Shown here piece by piece: positions 17,867-26,875 of a DNA stretch of 64,000 nucleotides. The DNA is from Sinobacterium norvegicum. Its GTDB lineage: Bacteria > Pseudomonadota > Gammaproteobacteria > Pseudomonadales > Sinobacteriaceae. Numbering within the stretch: the first letter of the stretch is position 1; each line of letters begins with the position of its first letter. The position numbers and the translations under genes are program-made. The notes under the pieces are model-generated. The model saw nothing but the letters and a program-made list of their open reading frames with translations, ran no database searches and was not told where the DNA came from. The DNA lies in the NCBI RefSeq assembly GCF_923077115.1, contig NZ_CAKLPX010000001.1, positions 744,001-808,000 of the forward strand. The letters are read 5' to 3'.

Positions 17867-20800
17867 CTAACGATTTGCCGCCAGTGCCGTTGAGCTCTGT
17901 TGTTTCCCCCGGGACAGCTTAAACGCTGCCGGTACAAAGAAAAACGACAGGATGGTGGTTAACACCGTACCACCGGCAATAGCCACAGCAAACGGCGGCC
18001 AGAAGCCACCACCGGCCAGGATCAACGGCAGAAAGCCACCCACCGTGGTAATCGTGGTCGAGGTAATATGACGAGTACAGCTCATCACCGCGTGTCTGAT
18101 CGCCGACACATCGCCACTGACCGCCGCCTCATCGGCCTGCAATTCAGCCAAAATAACAATGGCCGCATTTATCGCCAAACCGACCAGCCCCAAAATACCG
18201 ATAATCACGGTAAAGCCAAACGGGTAGCCAAACAAATAGACACAGAGTAAACCGAGGCCAGCTGCCTGCAGTGCCACCAGCAAAATAATGGCCCCGAGAC
18301 GGAATGAATTAAACGACAGCACAATTACCGCGATTAACAACGCCACAATTACCGATACATAGGTCATCAAATCGCTGATCGCATCGGCCCGCTTATCGGA
18401 CTCGCCGCCGATTTCTAAGCGATAGCCCGCCGGCACGCTAAAGCCCTGCTCTTTCATTTTTTGTTGAAAATCTTTTAATACGGCATCGGGCAATACATCG
18501 GCGGCTAAGTAGGCCTCAATAACATTTACCCGTTCTCCATCACGGTGTGGGATAGCACCCCGCGATGGCTGTAGATTAAGATCTGCCAAGGCCGCCAGAC
18601 GCACGCCACTGTTAAACTCCTGCCCAGCCGTCGGCAGCGTTAAATCACCCAGCGAAGCCAGATTTTGTCGTTGCTGATCACCGACACGGATACGCACCGG
18701 AATCGACTCTGTCGACTCAATCACCGAGCCCTTGACCGCACCGTGCAAGTTGGCCTGCAACTGCAGCGCCAGCTGTGTTAATCCCATACCACTGATCAGG
18801 CTGGCCTCTTCATTGACATCAACCAACACCTTTGGCATGCCCGGCTCCAGTGTTGCCCGGCTGTGCACCACATGTTCGGTGGTCGATAAAATACGACGTG
18901 CCTCATCGCCCAGTTGTTTCAGTTGATCGAGATTAGGGCCATAGATACGCATCTCAATCGGCGCGTTGAATGGCGGGCCCTGCTCCAGCTTCCGGACCAA
19001 GATTTGTGCGCCGGGAAACTGGGCATCCAGCGTTTTTTGCAGCTGGGGAATCAAGGCATTGGCGCTATCGAAATGATCCATTGTCACCATCGCCTGTGCA
19101 TAGTAATTGGCACCGCGCTGGCGGGGCAGCAAATTATAATAAAACGAGGGCGCGCTGTTGCCAATATACCAACTCACCGATTCGACCCCTTGCTCGGCAG
19201 ACAGGTATTGACTGATATCTTTGGTTACCTGCTCGGTGGCAAAAATACTCGACTGACTCGAGAGATAGACCTCGATTTGGAACATGTCCCTGTCGGAGGG
19301 CGGAAAAAATTGATTAGTCAGATGTTTGGCGCCAAAGAAACCCAACAGCGGTATCATCATCACAATGGCAATACTGGTTTTTGGTCGCGATAAACTTGTC
19401 GTCAGCAGCGTCTCAAATTTGGCGGTAAGCGTGGGTAGACGCAGACCGATATGGTACCAACGATTACCATCGGTATGACCATAGGGTATTAAGCGGCCGG
19501 CAATACTGGCAATAACAGTATGCGATAAAATATAAGAGCCTATCAGCGAGAAAATAACACTGAGGGCGATGCCGCCAACAAACTCACCACTGCTGCCTGG
19601 CATCAAAACAATAGGCAAAAAGGCCAGTACCGTGGTAATCGTTGAACCCAGCAATGGTAACCAAAGATGGCTGACCGATTCGGTCACAGCCTGTAATCGG
19701 GCCAAACCCTGCTGACGTTTGTGGGCAATACTATCGACCATAACGATGGCGTTATCGACCATAATACCCAGTGCCACAACCAGCCCTGTCACTGACATTT
19801 GATGGATAGGCAGGCCGTAGAAGTTCATCCAACTGAGGGTAAACATCAGTGTTAACGGCAGTGAGAAGGCGACGATTAATGCCGAGCGTAAACCCAGTGT
19901 GATCAGCAGCACAACAGCCACGAGGGCAAAACCCAAAAGAATATTGTCGACCAATTCAGACAGTCGCTGATCGGTATAGTCACGTTGGTCGAAGGTTTTT
20001 TTGACGACAATATTACTGGGCAATTCGGTTTGTAGCTGTGCCAACATTTGGTCAACCTTGGTCATCCAATCATTGATCCGAATATGCGCATTCATCCGCA
20101 CAGCCACCACCACCGAGGGTTCGCCATCGACGCTAACCACCTCTGCTGGCGGGTATTTCGCCTCGCGATAAACCTTGGCCATATCACCGACGCGATACAC
20201 TAAACCGCCCTCGCTCACCACCACCGGCACCTCTCGGATACGCTCGATAGAATCCAAGGTGCCACCAAGTTCAACCTGAAACTGGCTGCGATCATTGTAT
20301 AATTGACCTGCAGCCACCTTGGCATCGGCTGAGGCGATAGCCTCGGCAATAGAGCTGGCCGACAATTTTAATGAGCTGGCCATGCCGCTGTCGATCTCAA
20401 CCAGCACCTCTTCTTCAGGCACGCCAAATAGCTGAATATACTCCGTGCCCTGCAGCTGGCGCAGGCGACTTTCCAACTCCTTGCCATAGCGCCCTAAAAT
20501 ACTGAGATCCGGTTCACCCTCACCCTGCCATCGTAATGAAATAAGGCTGGTAAAGGCATAACCCCTATCGCTGTTCAAGGTAGGCGGCAATGCACCATCA
20601 GGCAGATGTGCTTGGGCGCCGGCTAAATAATCTCGTGCCAGCGACCAAACCGGTCCCGGGTCCGTCACCTCGGGCTTGAGCATAATGCTGACGATGCTGA
20701 CACCGGGTCGAGATGTCGAGGTAATCTCCTCGATCTCACTAAGACGTCGCAATTCATTCTCTATTGGCTCAGTGACCAAAGCCTCTACCCGCTCTGCGCT

Positions 20801-20953
20801 GGCACCTGGATAGATGACCGTGGCAATGGCAAAACGGTTAATCATATGGGGGTCTTCCATTCTCGGAATGCTTTTCAGCGCCCCGAGACCGGAAACAAAC
20901 AACAGTGCAATGGCCAGAATCAACAGCCGTGGGTTATCAATCAATTGCTTCAT
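17867..20953 (-). CDS. RND-family efflux transporter permease (1028 aa)
   Basis: Inner-membrane, proton-driven resistance-nodulation-division pump of the AcrB/HAE-1-like group. It has the N-terminal transmembrane helix (LLILAIALLFVSGLGALKSIPRMEDP), two large periplasmic loops, and two six-helix blocks around residues 335-540 and 865-1015. The proton-relay segment in TM4 is GIMVDNAIVMVDS, with Asp-Asn where AcrB has Asp-Asp, a change seen in many distant RND pumps. It follows its adaptor by two bases, so they form one transcript; no outer-membrane TolC-like gene is adjacent. The divergent TetR gene and shared palindrome suggest substrate-induced expression. Substrates unknown; bile-salt, steroid or drug export are all possible. 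Confidence 0.92.
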   Translation of the reverse strand: MKQLIDNPRLLILAIALLFVSGLGALKSIPRMEDPHMINRFAIATVIYPGASAERVEALVTEPIENELRRLSEIEEITSTSRPGVSIVSIMLKPEVTDPGPVWSLARDYLAGAQAHLPDGALPPTLNSDRGYAFTSLISLRWQGEGEPDLSILGRYGKELESRLRQLQGTEYIQLFGVPEEEVLVEIDSGMASSLKLSASSIAEAIASADAKVAAGQLYNDRSQFQVELGGTLDSIERIREVPVVVSEGGLVYRVGDMAKVYREAKYPPAEVVSVDGEPSVVVAVRMNAHIRINDWMTKVDQMLAQLQTELPSNIVVKKTFDQRDYTDQRLSELVDNILLGFALVAVVLLITLGLRSALIVAFSLPLTLMFTLSWMNFYGLPIHQMSVTGLVVALGIMVDNAIVMVDSIAHKRQQGLARLQAVTESVSHLWLPLLGSTITTVLAFLPIVLMPGSSGEFVGGIALSVIFSLIGSYILSHTVIASIAGRLIPYGHTDGNRWYHIGLRLPTLTAKFETLLTTSLSRPKTSIAIVMMIPLLGFFGAKHLTNQFFPPSDRDMFQIEVYLSSQSSIFATEQVTKDISQYLSAEQGVESVSWYIGNSAPSFYYNLLPRQRGANYYAQAMVTMDHFDSANALIPQLQKTLDAQFPGAQILVRKLEQGPPFNAPIEMRIYGPNLDQLKQLGDEARRILSTTEHVVHSRATLEPGMPKVLVDVNEEASLISGMGLTQLALQLQANLHGAVKGSVIESTESIPVRIRVGDQQRQNLASLGDLTLPTAGQEFNSGVRLAALADLNLQPSRGAIPHRDGERVNVIEAYLAADVLPDAVLKDFQQKMKEQGFSVPAGYRLEIGGESDKRADAISDLMTYVSVIVALLIAVIVLSFNSFRLGAIILLVALQAAGLGLLCVYLFGYPFGFTVIIGILGLVGLAINAAIVILAELQADEAAVSGDVSAIRHAVMSCTRHITSTTITTVGGFLPLILAGGGFWPPFAVAIAGGTVLTTILSFFFVPAAFKLSRGKQQSSTALAANR

Positions 20954-20955
20954 GA

Positions 20956-22086
20956 CTACTGCTCCACCACCGTCATCGAAGACTGATCAGCCAGCGTTAC
21001 CTGCTGACCGGGCACATAGCGGTGCAAGCCATCACTGACAACCTGCTCACCCTCACTGATCGCGCCCTGCACATAGGCCTCTTTGCCGGTGGCATAGAGG
21101 ATACGAATATCACGCTTTTCAATTTGATAGACACCATTGCCCTGCTCGCTCAAGGCATAGACATTCCATAGCCCGCGAATACCATCCGTCAGCGCTGTCA
21201 GGGGCAGCCAATAACCCTCACGTTCAATCTGTTCAGGCAATGTTAAATAGGCTAACTCACCGCTGATTACCTCACTTTCGACCGGCAGGGCTAAACGTAG
21301 CTGGACAGTACGTGTGGCGGGATCAATCACCGCACCCTTGGTAATTAACTGCGCAAAATATTGCTGACGGCCAATGGTCACTGGCAGCGCGTCACCGACA
21401 CTTAACTGACCAAGCATACGGGAAGGCACCCCGACCTGCGCCTCGTTCGACTGCTGTAACAACAAAGAATAAACCGGTGTTCCGGCGCTGACCACCTGCC
21501 CTAACGACACCTGACGCTTGCCGATAACACCATCAAACGGCGCCTTTAGCAGTGATTTTTCAATTTTAATTGCATTGGCATTCACCCCTGCGCGCAATTG
21601 CTGCAACTGTGCCTCCAAACTGTTTTGCTTGGCAATCTGCTCATCGACACTCTGGGTCGAGGTATAGCCTTTCAGCTTCAGCGATTCGAGGCGTTCGAGG
21701 TTGGAGTTAACCAGTTTTAAATCAGATTTCACCTGACGCTGCTGGGCTATCAATTGATTGGTTTCAGTTGCCAGCAGACGGGTATCCAGTTGCATTAACG
21801 GCTGACCGTTGGTTACAGACTCGCCTTCATCGACCAATATCTTGGCGATTTTTCCGCTTAACTCAAAGCCGATGCTACCGTTTTGACTCGGTGTCACAAC
21901 ACCGACAAACTCTCGATTGAGTTCTAGCTGCTGGCTTTTTTCCAACGCCACAGTGGTCACAGGGTGCAGGTGCTGCTCTACTTTCGCGGTATCACCTTGG
22001 CCACAGCCACTGAGCAGAGTGAAAATGGGGGTAATAGCGCTCAACAGCACAATGCTAGCTACTCGGTTTCTCATCGCCCTATTCAT
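20956..22086 (-). CDS. RND efflux periplasmic adaptor lipoprotein (376 aa)
   Basis: Membrane-fusion protein bridging the RND permease and an outer-membrane channel. The lipobox TLLSGC lies within the first 30 residues, so it should be a lipoprotein. The HlyD/AcrA-type lipoyl half-motifs flank a coiled-coil hairpin (GKIAKILVDEGESVTNGQPL, then QLIAQQRQVKSDLKLVNSNL, and LLKAPFDGVIGKRQVSLGQV). I start it at the ATG at 22086, which has AAGGATG six bases ahead; ten extra codons upstream are open but have no such site. It is the first gene of the operon and is divergent from the TetR gene. Confidence 0.9.
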   Translation of the reverse strand: MNRAMRNRVASIVLLSAITPIFTLLSGCGQGDTAKVEQHLHPVTTVALEKSQQLELNREFVGVVTPSQNGSIGFELSGKIAKILVDEGESVTNGQPLMQLDTRLLATETNQLIAQQRQVKSDLKLVNSNLERLESLKLKGYTSTQSVDEQIAKQNSLEAQLQQLRAGVNANAIKIEKSLLKAPFDGVIGKRQVSLGQVVSAGTPVYSLLLQQSNEAQVGVPSRMLGQLSVGDALPVTIGRQQYFAQLITKGAVIDPATRTVQLRLALPVESEVISGELAYLTLPEQIEREGYWLPLTALTDGIRGLWNVYALSEQGNGVYQIEKRDIRILYATGKEAYVQGAISEGEQVVSDGLHRYVPGQQVTLADQSSMTVVEQ

Positions 22087-22133
22087 GGCAACATCCTTAG
22101 GTTTTATCGTATGCAATATTTATGTAATAATTA

Positions 22134-22174
22134 GACTGGCGAGTCTAGTTTAGTTCAAACTAGACTCGCCAGTC
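22134..22174. promoter_or_regulatory. 41-bp perfect palindrome, likely TetR operator
   Basis: Arms of 18 bases (GACTGGCGAGTCTAGTTT at 22134-22151 and its exact complement at 22157-22174) flank a five-base spacer (AGTTC). The site lies between the divergent RND operon and the tetR-like gene, where a TetR-family dimer pair would repress both. The length of the arms rules out chance. It may also form a cruciform or an mRNA hairpin. Confidence 0.8.
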
Positions 22175-22201
22175 CAGTCTGATGTGATAATGGGGAGCAA
22201 A

Positions 22202-22807
22202 ATGACCACCGTATCCAAGAGTAAAAGCGCGCTAAAAACAGAGCTTATCCTGCAAGCCGCAGAACAACTGTTTTGCGAGCTGGGCTTTACCCATACCAGT
22301 ATGGATGCCATTGCCAAACGTGCTGGCGTTTCCAAGCAGACCGTTTATAGCCACTTTGGCACCAAGACCGATTTATTCAGCGCCGCCATCAGTGCCAAAT
22401 GCGATGTATACCAAATCAATGAAGAGATTTTCCAACAAAACCAGCCGATCAAAGATACCTTGATCGAGTTTGGCCGCCGCTTTCACCGGATGGTTATCAG
22501 CGAGGAGGCGGTGTCGATTTATCGCACCTGTGTCAGTCAATCTAAAAGCCACCCTGAACTCGGCCAACTGTTTTATCAGGCTGGCCCACAGCGTATTGCT
22601 CAACTGCTGGCAGAGTATTTACAGGAACAAGTACGCATTGGCCGACTGGGCATCGACAACATCGAACATGCCTGTTTCCAGCTGTTATTAATGCTTAAAA
22701 GCCGCTCAAAAATGCAGTTAGACCTTGGCGTGCCAAGTGATAACGAAGATATGAGCGACTACATTGAGAGTTGTATCACACTGTTTTTGAACTACTATGA
22801 AAAATAA
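22202..22807 (+). CDS. TetR/AcrR-family repressor (201 aa)
   Basis: DNA-binding repressor with the N-terminal TetR helix-turn-helix (ILQAAEQLFCELGFTHTSMD, AIAKRAGVSKQTVYSHFGTK) in residues about 15-60 and a C-terminal ligand-binding helical domain. I start it at the ATG at 22202 because GGGGAG stands four bases ahead; GTG and ATG codons up to 18 bases upstream are in frame. It is divergent from the adaptor-permease operon and next to a perfect 41-bp palindrome, so it very probably represses the pump and itself. The ligand is unknown. It ends about 125 bases before the FimV-domain gene. Confidence 0.88.
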   Translation: MTTVSKSKSALKTELILQAAEQLFCELGFTHTSMDAIAKRAGVSKQTVYSHFGTKTDLFSAAISAKCDVYQINEEIFQQNQPIKDTLIEFGRRFHRMVISEEAVSIYRTCVSQSKSHPELGQLFYQAGPQRIAQLLAEYLQEQVRIGRLGIDNIEHACFQLLLMLKSRSKMQLDLGVPSDNEDMSDYIESCITLFLNYYEK

Positions 22808-22931
22808 TCTGTCGCTGGCGACATAACCCCAGTTCACAACGCTGTCATTAATCAGCAAGACGTGACACAGCGCGCGAGTCTTGACGGTGAAATGGGTTAA
22901 ATTAATGCCAAATCAATAACACGAGACGATT

Positions 22932-23321
22932 ATGAAAAAAATAATTACCGCTATTGCCTGCAGCCTCTGCCTGCTAATGCCACTATTTGGCCACAGTCTC
23001 AGCGCCGGAAAACTCACCCAGTTATCGGTGATCAATCAGCCATTCGAAGCAAAAATAGCCTTGAAAAATATTGGCGAGCTCGATGAGTCGACGATTAAAG
23101 TCGGCTTAGCCGATCAGGCATCATTTGATAAAATCGGCACCGAAAGAAAATTCATTCTGACAAAATTAAAATTCAAAACTGTTATCCAAGGTGGCAGTGG
23201 CTACATCCTCATCACCAGCCACAAGCCGATACAGGATAGCTTTCTCGATTTTGTGATTGACGTTAAGTGGCCCTCCGGCCGTATGATCAAACCCTACACG
23301 GCACTAATACAGACACAATAA
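22932..23321 (+). CDS. stand-alone FimV N-terminal-domain protein, exported (129 aa)
   Basis: Small exported protein. Residues 1-24 are a signal peptide (MKKIITAIACSLCLLMPL, cleavage near SLSA-GK). The mature part matches the periplasmic N-terminal domain of FimV-type proteins: GKLTQLSVINQPFEAKIAL, NIGELDESTIKVGLADQ, FDKIGTERKFILTKLKF, KPIQDSFLDFVIDVKWPSGR. In FimV this domain is followed by a LysM and a long acidic cytoplasmic part, all missing here, so this is a domain-only version and not a truncation by frameshift (a clean stop is followed by a terminator). Full FimV organises polar machinery and type IV pili; the job of the isolated domain is unknown to me. Confidence 0.75.
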   Translation: MKKIITAIACSLCLLMPLFGHSLSAGKLTQLSVINQPFEAKIALKNIGELDESTIKVGLADQASFDKIGTERKFILTKLKFKTVIQGGSGYILITSHKPIQDSFLDFVIDVKWPSGRMIKPYTALIQTQ

Positions 23322-23337
23322 TCGAAGTAATGGAGAC

Positions 23338-23367
23338 AAAAAAGGCAGCGAAATCGCTGCCTTTTTT
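23338..23367. terminator. bidirectional rho-independent terminator
   Basis: The stem GGCAGCGA / TCGCTGCC (23344-23351 with 23354-23361) is flanked by A-run and T-run. It serves the FimV-domain gene on the plus strand and the TonB-dependent receptor on the minus strand, which converge here. Confidence 0.85.
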
Positions 23368-23385
23368 ATTGCCTGCATTTAATCG

Positions 23386-25527
23386 TTAGTAGTTAAACGT
23401 GACATCCAAACCGTAGCTTAATGGCTCACCGAAGTAGCCGTTGTGCATGACACCTTGACTGATCGTGTGAACAATGTATTCCTCATCGGCCAGGTTTTTA
23501 CCCCACAGGCCAAATTCCAATTCACTGTCGCCAGCAATCTTGACACCGCTCAATTGTACTCGGCCATTCAGCAAACCATAGCTATCAATCTTAAAGCCTT
23601 CCATATCGGGGTTGGCCGCAGTACCAAACTGCACATCACGCCAGTTGTAGTTCAGTGAGCTGGCCAGCGTCATATCACCGATTGCCAAGGTGTGATCGAG
23701 ACTGATGTTATAGCTGTTTTCAGGGGCATAAGGCATGGTATAGCTGGACGTCACATCGGCACCAGACTGACCGTCGCTGACCTTGTCGAATTCCGCATCG
23801 AGGTAGGCGTAGTTAGCGGTGACACTCAAACCCTCAATAATCATCGCCGTGACATCTAATTCAATACCCTGGGTCGTCGCCTCACCAGCGTTAAATACAT
23901 CGGTCAGGAAGATTTTGGTATTATCGGTAATCTGTTGAATTTGCATGTTGCTGTAGTCGTTATAGAACACCGCAGCATTTAAGCGCACACGGTCGTCGAG
24001 TAACATCGACTTTAGACCCAGTTCATAAGACCACAGTTCCTCTTCATCAAACGGCTTCTGGAAGCCTTCTTCGGTGCTACGCGCGTTGAAACCACCGGAT
24101 TTATAACCATTAACCACCTTGGCATAGGTGCTGACATCGTCCATCCAATGCACGTTCAGGGTTAGGCTGGGGTTAATATTGGAATAGGTCTCTGAGCCGG
24201 AGTGCTGTTGGGTAAAGTTGATGCTGTCCTTACTCGCCTCGCGCTTGTCCTCGGTATAACGCAGACCGGCGGTCAGATCGATCATCTCATTGAAGCTATA
24301 AGTCATCTGACCGTAGGCGGCCAAGGCCTCGTTTCGAGACTGTATATAACGGTTTTCTACCACACCTACCGCATAAGTAGGCGGTAATGGCGCGGTGTCA
24401 TATTCTTGCTCTAACGCCTTCTCCTTGTAGTAATAGAGGCCGGTGACATAATTAATATTATCGCCGATATCACCGAGCAACTGGAATTCCTGCGACCACT
24501 GTTCGTGATTAACGTCAATATTGACCCTAAAACCAGGCGCAAATGACTGGCCAGAATAATCCTGAATAATGCTCTCATCCAAGTTGCGGTAGGCGGTAAT
24601 CGACTTGATGACCGCCGCACCCAGATCATAACTGGCTGTTAAGCTATGGCCGTAGACCTTGGTATTGCTGTCCTCAACGTCTTCAGCCCAGGCTCCCTTA
24701 TCCTGACGCTTTGCTTGATACGGGCCAACACTGCTCCAGGTGGTCTGATAAAATTGCTGAGGGCCGGTGTTTTCCGAGTAGTCGTAGCCATAGTCGAAGC
24801 TCAATTCTTCGGTGGGGGCAAAGCTGATGGCAACACGCCCAGCCGTTTTCTCCTCCTCACCAAAGTCGTTACCGCTGCCGGTATTTTCTACCCAGCCGCC
24901 GTTATGGGATTTTAAGAAGGTCAACTTCGAGGTTAAGCCATCAATGACTTCACCGCTGTCTACCGTGGTGACCGACTGCCAGTAATCATTATTACCACCG
25001 CTCACCTTTTGCTGGAAACCAAACTCTTGTGTCGGCTTGGTGGTGACATAGTTGATCGCACCACCGGTGGTGTTACGTCCGTAGAGTGTTCCCTGCGGGC
25101 CACGCAATATTTCAATACGCTCCAGCGCTGCCACATCGGTGGTAAGGCCTGTTGATCGGCCAACGTAGACGCCGTCCATATAAATGCCGACAGCCGGGTC
25201 CTGGGTGGTCTGGCTGTCGTTATTACCGATACCACGAATAAACACCACCAGTGAGCTGCGGCTGGTCGGGAATGGTGTGATCGATAGGTTCGGCGTCATA
25301 CCCTCTAAATCGCCAATATTCTCGATACGGTATTTATCGAGCTCTGTTTGATCAAAGGCAGCGATCGAAATTGGCGTATCCTGCAGTGACGCCTCGCGTT
25401 TCTCTGCGGTGACAACCACCTCTTCTAACGCAGGAGTATTGTTTTGCGCCATAGCAGCAGAGGTCAATCCAACAGAGGCCATCGCAATGACAGCGGCCAG
25501 AGGCTTGCGGGTAAAAAACGGTAACAT
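23386..25527 (-). CDS. TonB-dependent outer-membrane receptor (713 aa)
   Basis: Outer-membrane active transporter. It has a signal peptide (VIAMASVGLTSAAMAQ), a TonB box in LEEVVVTAEKR, a plug domain (VFIRGIGNNDSQTTQDPAVG, ILRGPQGTLYGRNTTGGAIN), and a C-terminal 22-strand barrel ending LSYGLDVTFNY with the terminal aromatic. The plug type is the one common in marine Gammaproteobacteria and sphingomonads for uptake of large organic molecules. It is near a KstD-type flavoprotein and a hydrolase, so steroid or other lipid uptake is a possible role; siderophore use is an alternative. No Fur box is seen in its 257-base upstream region, which instead holds inverted repeats. Confidence 0.88.
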   Translation of the reverse strand: MLPFFTRKPLAAVIAMASVGLTSAAMAQNNTPALEEVVVTAEKREASLQDTPISIAAFDQTELDKYRIENIGDLEGMTPNLSITPFPTSRSSLVVFIRGIGNNDSQTTQDPAVGIYMDGVYVGRSTGLTTDVAALERIEILRGPQGTLYGRNTTGGAINYVTTKPTQEFGFQQKVSGGNNDYWQSVTTVDSGEVIDGLTSKLTFLKSHNGGWVENTGSGNDFGEEEKTAGRVAISFAPTEELSFDYGYDYSENTGPQQFYQTTWSSVGPYQAKRQDKGAWAEDVEDSNTKVYGHSLTASYDLGAAVIKSITAYRNLDESIIQDYSGQSFAPGFRVNIDVNHEQWSQEFQLLGDIGDNINYVTGLYYYKEKALEQEYDTAPLPPTYAVGVVENRYIQSRNEALAAYGQMTYSFNEMIDLTAGLRYTEDKREASKDSINFTQQHSGSETYSNINPSLTLNVHWMDDVSTYAKVVNGYKSGGFNARSTEEGFQKPFDEEELWSYELGLKSMLLDDRVRLNAAVFYNDYSNMQIQQITDNTKIFLTDVFNAGEATTQGIELDVTAMIIEGLSVTANYAYLDAEFDKVSDGQSGADVTSSYTMPYAPENSYNISLDHTLAIGDMTLASSLNYNWRDVQFGTAANPDMEGFKIDSYGLLNGRVQLSGVKIAGDSELEFGLWGKNLADEEYIVHTISQGVMHNGYFGEPLSYGLDVTFNY

Positions 25528-25541
25528 TATGTCTCTCCATG

Positions 25542-25563
25542 CATAGCTAATCTGTTAGCTATG
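25542..25563. promoter_or_regulatory. perfect 9-bp inverted repeat in leader of the TonB-dependent receptor
   Basis: CATAGCTAA at 25542-25550 and TTAGCTATG at 25555-25563 are exact complements separated by TCTG. The site is 15 bases ahead of the receptor's ATG, so it may be an operator or a hairpin controlling translation. A second palindrome, CGTATG-T-CATACG, is at 25641-25653 in the same upstream region, further from the gene. Confidence 0.45.
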
Positions 25564-25784
25564 ATATTTTTATTGTGTTTAATGGCTCGAACCATTTTTT
25601 TTATTATGATTAACACGCGATAGTCTACGAGCCAATAATCCGTATGTCATACGCATACTACAAAAAATACTATCGACTAATACAAATGGGTTAAAGTAGT
25701 TACGTATAAAAGTGTTCAACATCTTGAGCCAGGTCTTTTTTTTTCAAAAAAACATGCGCTGTATTTTCAAACACCACTATTCTT

Positions 25785-26777
25785 ATGGATCGAGCAGGCT
25801 TTACCGACATCACAATGAAGACATTCAAACCGCCAGTATTATTAAGAAACCCTCATATACAGTCGATTTTATCGTCGGCTCAACCACGCAAGGCAGTGGT
25901 GCGTCACCGGGCAAGGGGGTGGATAAAACACAGCCAGCGACACCTGTTCGACTGTAATGGTATTACCATGGAAGCCTTTAGTAATATCGTCAGCGGCGCC
26001 GAGCGATTATGCATTCTTATCCATGGCTGGGAGGGCTCGGCAGAGTCCAATTATATGCTGGCCAGCTGCACAGCCATGCTGCAAGCCGGTATCAGCGTTG
26101 TTCGGCTCAACCTCCGGGATCACGGCAATACCCACCACCTTAATCGTGAGCTGTTTAACTCAACTCGGCTAGAGGAGGTGCTACTCGCACAACAGGCGAT
26201 ACAGCAAGCCTTCAACCATCAGCAATATTTCCTCTGTGGCTTCTCACTCGGCGGCAACTTTGCCCTGCGAAGCGCTGCCGATAGCAGCACCGGTATCAGC
26301 CACCAAAAAGTCATTGCTGTCTGCCCGGTCATTTCGCCCTACCTGACTATGCAAACCCTCAATACTGGGCCGGTTATCTACCACAATTATTTTGCCAAAA
26401 AATGGAAGCGTTCACTGCAAAAAAAGCTGATACACCACCCGGCATTAGGCTACCAAGAAACCCTTAAAGACCTGTACACACTCGACGATATGAATGCATA
26501 TTTTGTGCCCAACCATACCGATTATGATGATTGCGACAGCTATCTTAACGGCTACTCTGTCGAGGGCAGCCGACTGCAAACACTGCACTGCGACACCCAT
26601 ATTATCAGTAGCGCCGACGACCCGGTGATTCTCAGTGCACACCTGGATCGACTTAAACAGAGTGACAGGCTTACCGTAGAACTCAGCCAATACGGTGGTC
26701 ACTGCGGTTTCCTAGCCAACTACAAACTCAATAGTTGGCTGGATACCCGCCTACCCGAACTGATTAGCCTCCGTTAA
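25785..26777 (+). CDS. alpha/beta hydrolase, YheT-like (330 aa)
   Basis: Cytoplasmic hydrolase of the YheT/ABHD group, members of which act on esters or lipids. It opens with FKPPVLLRNPHIQSIL, typical of YheT proteins. The nucleophile is Ser154 in CGFSLGGNFALR, an oxyanion-type LIHGWEGSAESNYM precedes it, and the C-terminal SADDPVI and GGHCGF hold the likely Asp and His. The start is uncertain: the ATG at 25785 and one at 25815 are both possible and neither has a strong ribosome-binding site. It precedes the KstD-type gene by 98 bases on the same strand, so a shared lipid or steroid role is possible, but YheT function is generally unclear. Confidence 0.8.
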   Translation: MDRAGFTDITMKTFKPPVLLRNPHIQSILSSAQPRKAVVRHRARGWIKHSQRHLFDCNGITMEAFSNIVSGAERLCILIHGWEGSAESNYMLASCTAMLQAGISVVRLNLRDHGNTHHLNRELFNSTRLEEVLLAQQAIQQAFNHQQYFLCGFSLGGNFALRSAADSSTGISHQKVIAVCPVISPYLTMQTLNTGPVIYHNYFAKKWKRSLQKKLIHHPALGYQETLKDLYTLDDMNAYFVPNHTDYDDCDSYLNGYSVEGSRLQTLHCDTHIISSADDPVILSAHLDRLKQSDRLTVELSQYGGHCGFLANYKLNSWLDTRLPELISLR

Positions 26778-26875
26778 AATGACAAGAATTTAATTAAGGT
26801 CGGCGGCGCCGATAGTTTCTAATAGTCACTAATGAATAATAACAAAGCCGATACAACGGCATTTACGGTGTATTT

